From Pseudonocardia terrae (GTDB lineage: Bacteria > Actinomycetota > Actinomycetes > Mycobacteriales > Pseudonocardiaceae), in assembly GCF_021343995.1 (NCBI RefSeq), contig NZ_JAJTTE010000006.1, positions 1-64,000 on the forward strand: 64,000 nt of DNA, given 5' to 3'. Under the pieces are notes generated by a model that saw nothing but the letters and a program-made list of their open reading frames with translations, was not told where the DNA came from and ran no database searches. Shown here piece by piece: positions 58,364-64,000 of this stretch (its first letter is position 1; every line of letters begins with the position of its first letter). Made by a program: the position numbers and the translations under genes.

Positions 58364-61300
58364 AGCAGGGTGAGCACCGGGTCGTCCCGGTGGATCCGGG
58401 TGCTGTCGATCGCGCCCGACGGGTCCTCGTCGGCGAGGGTCCGCTCCGCGACCCGGACGTACTCCCGGCCCCGGTTCGCCGCGTTGCGCAGCCGGATGAT
58501 GTTGGGGAAGCGGCCGACCGCCTTCATGTCGCCGACGCCGGTCAGGAAGATCAGTTGGACGCCGTTGGCGTTCGCGACCTTCCGCTGCAGGTCCAGGAAC
58601 ACGACGTAGTTGGCCTTGCCGAGCGGGTTGTCCAGCGGCAGCGCCCCGAGGCCGGGGACGTCCCGGCCCCGGCTCGTGGCCCGCAGCTTGGCGACCATGC
58701 AGAACAGCAGCAGCGAGATGGTGACCTTCTCGCCGCCGGACCACTTGCGCATCCGCTCGACCGACACCCGTTCCAGGGCGAGTGCCGTGGACGGCTTGAG
58801 CACCCGGGCGCGCCAGTTCCCGTCCCCGACGACGGCGTTCGTCGCTTGCCAGAGCAGCTCCAGGCCGCGCGGGACCTCCGCCCCGCGCGCGGTGAGCACA
58901 TCCACCAGGCGGGCGCAGCGGTCCCGGACCACCGCGTCGGCCGTCTCCACCGCCGACCGTGGCCCGACGTCCAGGAACCGGTGTCCGGCCCACGGGCCGA
59001 GGTTCTCCGGGAGCTCGGAGAGCGTCTGCGCACGGGCGAGGGACTTCAACGCCTGCCGGACCATCCCCGTCATCGCGGTGACGACGACGGACTTGTGGTC
59101 CTCCAGCTCGTCCAGCCTGCCCTGCAGGTTGACGGCGTACTTGTCCAGGTCCTCGGCCAGCGCACCCACGCCGTCGCCGAGTTCGGCGGCGACGTCCGCC
59201 ACCCGGAACCGATCGCGCACAGCGGATTTGACCTCGGCGAACCGGTCGGCCGAGGCCCATACCGTGATCTCCTTCGCGGCCTTGTCGACGGCCGCGCGGC
59301 CCTTCCGGACCGCCGCCGCGGTGGCCTCCAGCGTGCCCCGGATCGCGGTGACCTCGGCGCCGGCCTCCTCGACCGTGATCCGCCCCTCGGGAACACCCTC
59401 GACGCCCAGCAGCTCTCCCAGGTGCACGAGCTCGCGCCCGCGCTCGCGCGCCTCGGCTCGCAGGCCGCCGACACGTTCGCGCTCCAGCCGGGCCCGCTCG
59501 GTCGCCTCGCGGGCGGCGGCATGCTCCGCCTCCGCCCGCGCGGCCGCCTCCACCGCACTCGCGATCGTGGTCGGCGCCGGCTCCGGGACGTCCGTCGGTT
59601 CCGGGAAGCCCACGGCCTCGGCCCGGGCGGACTCCACCCGGGTACGCGCGGCACCCACCGCCTCGTCCGCGGCCTCCGCCGCGGCCTCCGCGCGGGCCGA
59701 CGCCGCCCCGCGGGACTCCGCGTCGCCGCCCTCGGGACCGTCGGCGAGTGCCGTCGCGGCCCCCCGCACGTCTGCGGGCAGGGCGCTGACCTGCTCGGTC
59801 GGCCCCGCGAGCCCGCGTCGGGCCTCGTCCAGAGCGGCGGCGAGCGCGGAGTCCGACACCTCTCGCCGGTACGCCGCCAGGGCGCTCTCCCACGCCCGCT
59901 GTGCCTCCGCGGGCGCGACCGGCTCCACCGCCTCCAACGCCGACGCGGGCACGTTCAGCGTGGAGCGAACCTCCTGCTGGGCCATGGTTGCGCGGCGCAC
60001 GGCGTTGAGCTGTTCCTCGGCCTCCCGGACGACGCGGCGGGCCGACTCCTCCGCTGCCTCCTCGCGGGTGATCTCCGCGCGCACGGCCTCGATCTCCGGG
60101 GGGAGCGCCGCGGCGCGGGCGCGGCTGTCCTCCGCCGCCACGAGCCGGGTGGCGAGGTCGCCGATCACGGCGCCGGCGACGTCCGCGGCCCGCCGGGCGA
60201 CCTCCGCGATCTCCCGCAGCCCTTCGATCGTCTGCTCCCGCTCGGAGAGCTCATGGAGGTCCACGGCGACGCGCTCGAGATCGGAGTCCACGCGGGCCAG
60301 GTCCTCCCGGGCCGCGGCGACCGCTCCCTCGAGCTCCTCGAGAGTCCCGGGCGGGCAGTCGCGGCGCAGCGTCCGGACGCGGCGGCGGAGATCGTCGTCC
60401 CGGTCGCGGACCGCGGTCAGCTCCCGGTCCGCGTCCACCCGGTCGGCCCGGGCCCGTTCCCGGGCCGCCGTCTCGGCGCCACCGGCCGCGGGGTCGGTGA
60501 GCGCGGCCGCGGGCGGGACCAGCTCGAACTCCTCCCCGATCAGCTCGGTCCGCTCACCCCGGACCACTGCGTCGAGGTCCGTCGTCGTGGCCAGCACCAG
60601 TGCGGTCGTCGGACGGAGCCCCGCCTCGACGAGCGCCGCCCGGGCCGCGGGGAGGTCCTCGGCCGCGTGCACGAGCAGACCCGACGCCAGCGCGGGCGCC
60701 GCGCGCAGGACGGCGGCGTGGGAGCGCTGCGGCACCGCGTCCGCCAGGTACTGCCAGCCCGTGGCGACCGCGATCCCGGCCTTCTCGACGACGGCGCGGG
60801 CCCGCCCCAGGTCCAGGGTGGGCGGGAGGAGCCCGGTCGCGGCGAGCGCCTCCAGTGCCCGCTCGTCCTCGGCCCCTTCGACCGCCAGCTCGGTCCGGCG
60901 CCGCTCGGTCCGCGCGATCGCCGTGGTGAGCAGTTCCTCGAGGTCGCCCGCCTCGGCGACCGGATCGACCGCGTCCCCACCGCTCAGCGCCTGCAGCCGG
61001 TCCTCGCCGGCCAGCTCGGCGACCCGTTCCCGCAGGTCCGCGGCTCGCTGCTCGGCCGAGCGCAGGCGCTCGAGAACGGTGCGCCGCTCGGTCGCCAGGC
61101 CCTCCTCGGTGGCCCGCAGTTCCTCACGACGCTCGCGTGCCGCGGCCCGTTCCTCGGCGATCCGTGCCAGGTCCGCCGCCGCCCCGGCGGCGGCCGCGCG
61201 GTGCCGCTCCAGGGCTGCGGGGACCTCCTCCGCGGGCTCCACGTGTCCCGCTGTACGTGCCGCCGCGACCGCCCGGTCCAGGTCGGCGAGCCGCTCCCGC

Positions 61301-62712
61301 ACGTTCTCCTGCTCGGCGGTCAGCCGGCCCTCGAACGTCCGAGCCACCCCCGCGCGATCCCGCGCGGCCTCGGCCTCCGTCTGTCCGGTGCTGCGTCGTT
61401 CCTGCAGCACAGCGGTCCGATCGGCCTGCTCGGCGAGCGCCTCGTCGAGCGCCCGGGCGTACCGCGCTGCGGCCTCGTCCGCGGCGCGGCGCAGCGGCTC
61501 GGCGCCCAGCTCCGCGGCGCCCTGCTGTTCCTCGAGGGACCGGACGCGGGCCTGCGCCTCGCGCCACCGGAGCAGCGGCTCCACCGCCCGCCACGCGGAC
61601 CGCACGCTCCGAGCGCCCCGCCGGGCCTCCTGCGCAGCCGCCAGCTCCGCCCGGGCCTCGGCGAGCCGGAACCGCGCAGCGAGCCCGTGCAGGGCCGCGA
61701 CCCGTGCCTCCGCCGTGGCCGCGGCCGAGTGCAGCGCGGTGACCTCGGCGGACAGCTCCTCCTGCCGGTCCGCGTGGGCTGCTTCGTCGCGTCGGGCCCC
61801 GGCCGCCGCGGCCGCGATCCGCCCGGCCAGCACGACCGCTCGCTCCTGCGCCGACTCCGCCGCCCCGGTGGCCTCGGCGAGCGCGCCCTGGCAGTCGGCC
61901 AGGGTCCGCAGCAACGGCACGGCCTCGATGGCGAACGTCCGGTCGGCGAGCAGCTGGGGCCGCTCGGCGAGCCCGGAGCGGACCTTCTCGAGGATCTGCG
62001 AGACCTGCGCGGACACGTCCGGATCGACGATCAGCTCCAGGAGGTACCGCACGAACTGGTCCGCGTTGCGGAACTGGAACTGGCCCTCGATGCCACCCTC
62101 GGTGGCGTTCATCTGCAGCAGCGCGGTGAAGATCGCCGGATCCAGCCCGTGGTCGTCCAGCGCCTGGGCCCACCGGTCCTGCCGCTCGGTGACGACGAGT
62201 CCGGCGCCGGGCACGGCGTCCCACTCCCGCAGCGCCGCGACGTACTCCTTCTGTGTGAGCCGCTGCCCGATCGGCAGGGCGTCGAACCCGGCTCGCCCGT
62301 CCGGGGACTCGCCGCAGAGGTACCAACGGGCGCCCAGCCGGTCGTGGTCCCGGTTCGGGTCCGCGGGCTGCGCCCGGTCCGCCCACTCGTAGACGGCACC
62401 GGTGACCAGCCGCCTTCCCGGCCCGGACCACTCGATGACGACGTGCCCGGTGTCGTCGCCCAGCACGTAGTCCTCGAGATGCTTGCCCGTGGCCTGGGTG
62501 GCGAGGAAGTCCCGGCGCGCGGGGCGGATCAGGGCGCAGATCAGCGACAGGACGGTGGACTTGCCGCCGCCGTTGCGCAGCCAGAGGATCGAGTCCAGCG
62601 GCAGGTCCTTCGCGTCCCGGAAGTCCAGCGTGACGTCCAGGAACCGGGCGGCCGTGGGCCCCATCCGGTCGATCCGGACGCGGCTGATCTTCCACATCAC
62701 CGGCGCGCTCAC
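58360..62712 (-). CDS. JetC/MukB-like SMC-family ATPase
   Basis: A 1450-residue protein. The N-terminal half of the ATPase has 'WKISRVRIDRMGPTAARFLD' and Walker A 'SILWLRNGGGKSTVLSLICA' (GGGKST about 48-53). Long Ala/Glu/Arg-rich coiled coils (about 290-560 and 740-1200) surround a hinge-like block. The C-terminal half carries the ABC signature 'RKWSGGEKVTISLLLFCMVA' (Ser about 1325) and a Walker B-like 'GALPLDNPLGKANYVVFLDL' (Asp about 1361). This is the motor of Wadjet/MksBEFG-type complexes that extrude and recognise small circular DNA. GTG 62712 overlaps a 26-codon ORF; its stop overlaps the jetD-like start. Confidence 0.88.
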   Translation of the reverse strand: MSAPVMWKISRVRIDRMGPTAARFLDVTLDFRDAKDLPLDSILWLRNGGGKSTVLSLICALIRPARRDFLATQATGKHLEDYVLGDDTGHVVIEWSGPGRRLVTGAVYEWADRAQPADPNRDHDRLGARWYLCGESPDGRAGFDALPIGQRLTQKEYVAALREWDAVPGAGLVVTERQDRWAQALDDHGLDPAIFTALLQMNATEGGIEGQFQFRNADQFVRYLLELIVDPDVSAQVSQILEKVRSGLAERPQLLADRTFAIEAVPLLRTLADCQGALAEATGAAESAQERAVVLAGRIAAAAAGARRDEAAHADRQEELSAEVTALHSAAATAEARVAALHGLAARFRLAEARAELAAAQEARRGARSVRSAWRAVEPLLRWREAQARVRSLEEQQGAAELGAEPLRRAADEAAARYARALDEALAEQADRTAVLQERRSTGQTEAEAARDRAGVARTFEGRLTAEQENVRERLADLDRAVAAARTAGHVEPAEEVPAALERHRAAAAGAAADLARIAEERAAARERREELRATEEGLATERRTVLERLRSAEQRAADLRERVAELAGEDRLQALSGGDAVDPVAEAGDLEELLTTAIARTERRRTELAVEGAEDERALEALAATGLLPPTLDLGRARAVVEKAGIAVATGWQYLADAVPQRSHAAVLRAAPALASGLLVHAAEDLPAARAALVEAGLRPTTALVLATTTDLDAVVRGERTELIGEEFELVPPAAALTDPAAGGAETAARERARADRVDADRELTAVRDRDDDLRRRVRTLRRDCPPGTLEELEGAVAAAREDLARVDSDLERVAVDLHELSEREQTIEGLREIAEVARRAADVAGAVIGDLATRLVAAEDSRARAAALPPEIEAVRAEITREEAAEESARRVVREAEEQLNAVRRATMAQQEVRSTLNVPASALEAVEPVAPAEAQRAWESALAAYRREVSDSALAAALDEARRGLAGPTEQVSALPADVRGAATALADGPEGGDAESRGAASARAEAAAEAADEAVGAARTRVESARAEAVGFPEPTDVPEPAPTTIASAVEAAARAEAEHAAAREATERARLERERVGGLRAEARERGRELVHLGELLGVEGVPEGRITVEEAGAEVTAIRGTLEATAAAVRKGRAAVDKAAKEITVWASADRFAEVKSAVRDRFRVADVAAELGDGVGALAEDLDKYAVNLQGRLDELEDHKSVVVTAMTGMVRQALKSLARAQTLSELPENLGPWAGHRFLDVGPRSAVETADAVVRDRCARLVDVLTARGAEVPRGLELLWQATNAVVGDGNWRARVLKPSTALALERVSVERMRKWSGGEKVTISLLLFCMVAKLRATSRGRDVPGLGALPLDNPLGKANYVVFLDLQRKVANANGVQLIFLTGVGDMKAVGRFPNIIRLRNAANRGREYVRVAERTLADEDPSGAIDSTRIHRDDPVLTLL

Positions 62713-62789
62713 TGCGCTCTCCCGCCGCGCGGACTCGGCGCCTCGCCCGGGCGCCGCGGGGTCGATGATCCGCTCACACGCTCGCTCAT
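62709..62789 (-). CDS. 26-residue ORF linking jetB- and jetC-like genes
   Basis: ATG 62789 overlaps the jetB-like stop (ATGA) and its TGA overlaps the jetC-like GTG (GTGA). The peptide is Arg/Ser/Pro/Gly-rich ('SERVSGSSTPRRPGEAPSPR'). It bridges the two genes with 4-base overlaps at both ends, so it probably serves ribosome transfer between them. A functional peptide is not excluded. Confidence 0.4.
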   Translation of the reverse strand: MSERVSGSSTPRRPGEAPSPRGGRAQ

Positions 62790-63502
62790 GACGCCACCCG
62801 CAGCGCGCGCAGCGCGTCCAGCGCCGCCCCGCCCGCCGAGTCCGCGACGAGCAGCCGGAACCGATCGGTGAGGTGGTAGACGTCCGGCCCCAGCGAGGTG
62901 GCCTCGCGGGCGGCGCCCTGGTCCACCAGCCAGCCGAGGGCGTCCTCGATCACCTTGAGGGTGCAACCGCGACCGCGGCGCCCGGTCTGTGTGGTGATCA
63001 GCTGGGGCATGTCGTTGTAGACCTCGGCCGCAGCCCGGGCCCGCTCCTCCGGGGTGCCCTCGTCACCCTCCTGGGCCGTGAGGGTGTCGATGGCCGAGCG
63101 CAGGAACTCGTCCACCTTCACCAGGTCCACCAGTTTGGTGTCCGGATCATCGAAGTCCACGTCCTGCGGGTAGGCGTAGGCGGCGACACCGATCAGGACC
63201 AGCCCGAACACCAGGCGCTCGGCCTGGTCCATGGTGCGGAAGTCGGTGAGCCTGGTGGCGAACGGGCCACCGGGCTCGGGGGCGAGCACGATTCCGGAGC
63301 GTGGGGTGCCCAGCGCCTCCAGACCGAGGCCCTCGGCCATCGTGTCCACGACGTCCCGGAACCGCAGCTCGGTGCGGTACCGGTCCAGCAGGGCGCGGTA
63401 GTCACTGCCCTCCACGGGCCGCGCCTTGCGCTGCAGGCCGAACGCCAGCAGCTCCGCGGCGGCGCGCACCTCGGTGAGGTCCGCGGCGACGGCCTCACTC
63501 AC
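62786..63502 (-). CDS. JetB/MukE-like subunit
   Basis: A 238-residue protein, mostly helical: 'EVRAAAELLAFGLQRKARPV', 'RYRTELRFRDVVDTMAEGLG', 'MDQAERLVFGLVLIGVAAYA', and a winged-helix-like end 'CTLKVIEDALGWLVDQGAAR'. Position between the kleisin-like and SMC-like genes and the double winged-helix look match MukE/JetB. Identity rests mainly on context. GTG 63502 overlaps the kleisin-like gene by 8 bases. Confidence 0.7.
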   Translation of the reverse strand: MSEAVAADLTEVRAAAELLAFGLQRKARPVEGSDYRALLDRYRTELRFRDVVDTMAEGLGLEALGTPRSGIVLAPEPGGPFATRLTDFRTMDQAERLVFGLVLIGVAAYAYPQDVDFDDPDTKLVDLVKVDEFLRSAIDTLTAQEGDEGTPEERARAAAEVYNDMPQLITTQTGRRGRGCTLKVIEDALGWLVDQGAAREATSLGPDVYHLTDRFRLLVADSAGGAALDALRALRVAS

Positions 63503-64000
63503 CGGCGGTCTCCAGTTCGTCCACGATCGACGCTTCCTCGTCGACAGCCGGGTGCAGGGGCCGTACCCGCAGGTCCCGCCCCCGGGCCAGCCGATGGTTC
63601 AGTTCGACGCCCTCGTCCAGCGCCTCCAGACCCCCGGCCAGCTCGACCGAGCCGTCCGGGTCCTCCTCGTCCGCCGCGGGGTCCGGGGCGAACGCCCACA
63701 GCGCCGTGAGCAGCACCAGCTCGGCGACCTCGTCGTCCTCGCTCGCGTCGAGCAGCTCGGACAGGGCCACCCCCTCCTCGGTCACCCGGGCCGCGGACAG
63801 CACCCCTCGCGCCCCCTCGACGACGGCGGCCGGGTACCGCTGCACGTCCTCCGCCTCGTCCTCCGCCGGGGCCGCCTCCTCGTCCGCCGGCTCGACGGTC
63901 TCCCGCTGCCGCGGCGGCGCCCAGAGCTGGTCCAGCAGGTCGTCGAAGCGGACGAGCCGGGGCACGCTCACCCCGAGCGCGCGGTCGGCGATGGCCGTGC
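63495..64000 (-). CDS. JetA/MukF kleisin-like subunit, C-terminal part (cut by window end)
   Basis: The frame stays open to the window end on the minus strand ('TAIADRALGVSVPRLVRFDD'), so the gene begins outside. The visible 168 residues include an acidic linker ('ADEEAAPAEDEAEDVQRYPA') and a helical C-terminal block ('VALSELLDASEDDEVAELVL', 'VELNHRLARGRDLRVRPLHP'), as expected for the C-terminal winged helix of a kleisin that contacts the SMC cap. First gene of the operon. Assignment is by context. Confidence 0.65.
   Translation of the reverse strand, partial: TAIADRALGVSVPRLVRFDDLLDQLWAPPRQRETVEPADEEAAPAEDEAEDVQRYPAAVVEGARGVLSAARVTEEGVALSELLDASEDDEVAELVLLTALWAFAPDPAADEEDPDGSVELAGGLEALDEGVELNHRLARGRDLRVRPLHPAVDEEASIVDELETAGE

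Noticed and set aside
58240..62871. 1543-codon open frame opposite the SMC-like gene
   Set aside because: Antisense of coiled-coil codons; no start site, no domain.

Overview
This is a very GC-rich (roughly 73-75% by eye) chromosomal segment with GTG/ATG starts, many 4-base GTGA/ATGA gene overlaps and TANNNT-N6/7-start leaderless promoters. Together with actinobacterial families (DUF7455-type zinc protein, actinobacterial RecBCD, SDR/TetR/P450 sets) it points to a high-GC actinomycete. A Pseudonocardia-like member of the Pseudonocardiales is my best guess, from memory of gene style rather than from a search. No rRNA, tRNA, CRISPR array or intact transposase was seen.

Layout. 0-9 kb: the end of a membrane-anchored YVTN propeller protein, a small unknown gene, a YcnI-like protein, a xylose-type ABC importer operon (binding protein, ATPase, permease, ROK repressor) and a DMT exporter. 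9-13.4 kb: a DUF7455-like zinc protein, an XPB/type III-like helicase, and a PhaC-like protein whose catalytic Cys and His are replaced, translationally coupled to a 34-residue ORF. 13.4-19.5 kb: a two-gene biosynthetic operon of a diaminobutyrate aminotransferase and a Pls-type single-module peptide synthetase with membrane-embedded C-terminal domains, a strong candidate for poly-diaminobutyrate synthesis. 20-23 kb: a MarR-MFS-universal stress operon. 22.6-32.7 kb: a DUF6319-like protein and recC-recB-recD. 32.7-36.2 kb: a three-gene redox/signalling module (receiver-FAD reductase, cNMP-domain histidine kinase, UBP-type zinc finger). 36-45 kb: NUDIX, MFS, tandem small membrane proteins, a CTAG-flanked palindromic MITE, a BisC-like molybdoenzyme, and a cyclo-ligase-like/macro-domain/gamma carbonic anhydrase operon. 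45-54 kb: an SDR-TetR-phosphotransferase operon, ArsR-SRPBCC, MarR plus a DrrAB-like exporter, a 2-hydroxyacid dehydrogenase, and a TetR/P450 divergent pair. 54-57.5 kb: relics of two genes, a dGTPase-like HD enzyme and xylulokinase. 57.5-64 kb: a Wadjet/Mks-like SMC operon (JetD-, JetC-, JetB- and partial JetA-like), with a frameshift in the jetD-like gene.

The most notable items are the candidate poly-diaminobutyrate locus, the SMC/TOPRIM anti-plasmid-like operon with its frameshift and a tiny coupling ORF, and three intergenic arrays of a CGCGAGTC core at a 22-bp period, each downstream of a stop codon and in the same orientation as the gene before it. Others are an in-frame tandem repeat at the RecB tail and a MITE that supplies the stop codon of the molybdoenzyme gene. 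The xylose importer (2.9-7.7 kb) and xylulokinase (56 kb) probably serve the same sugar pathway although they are almost 50 kb apart.
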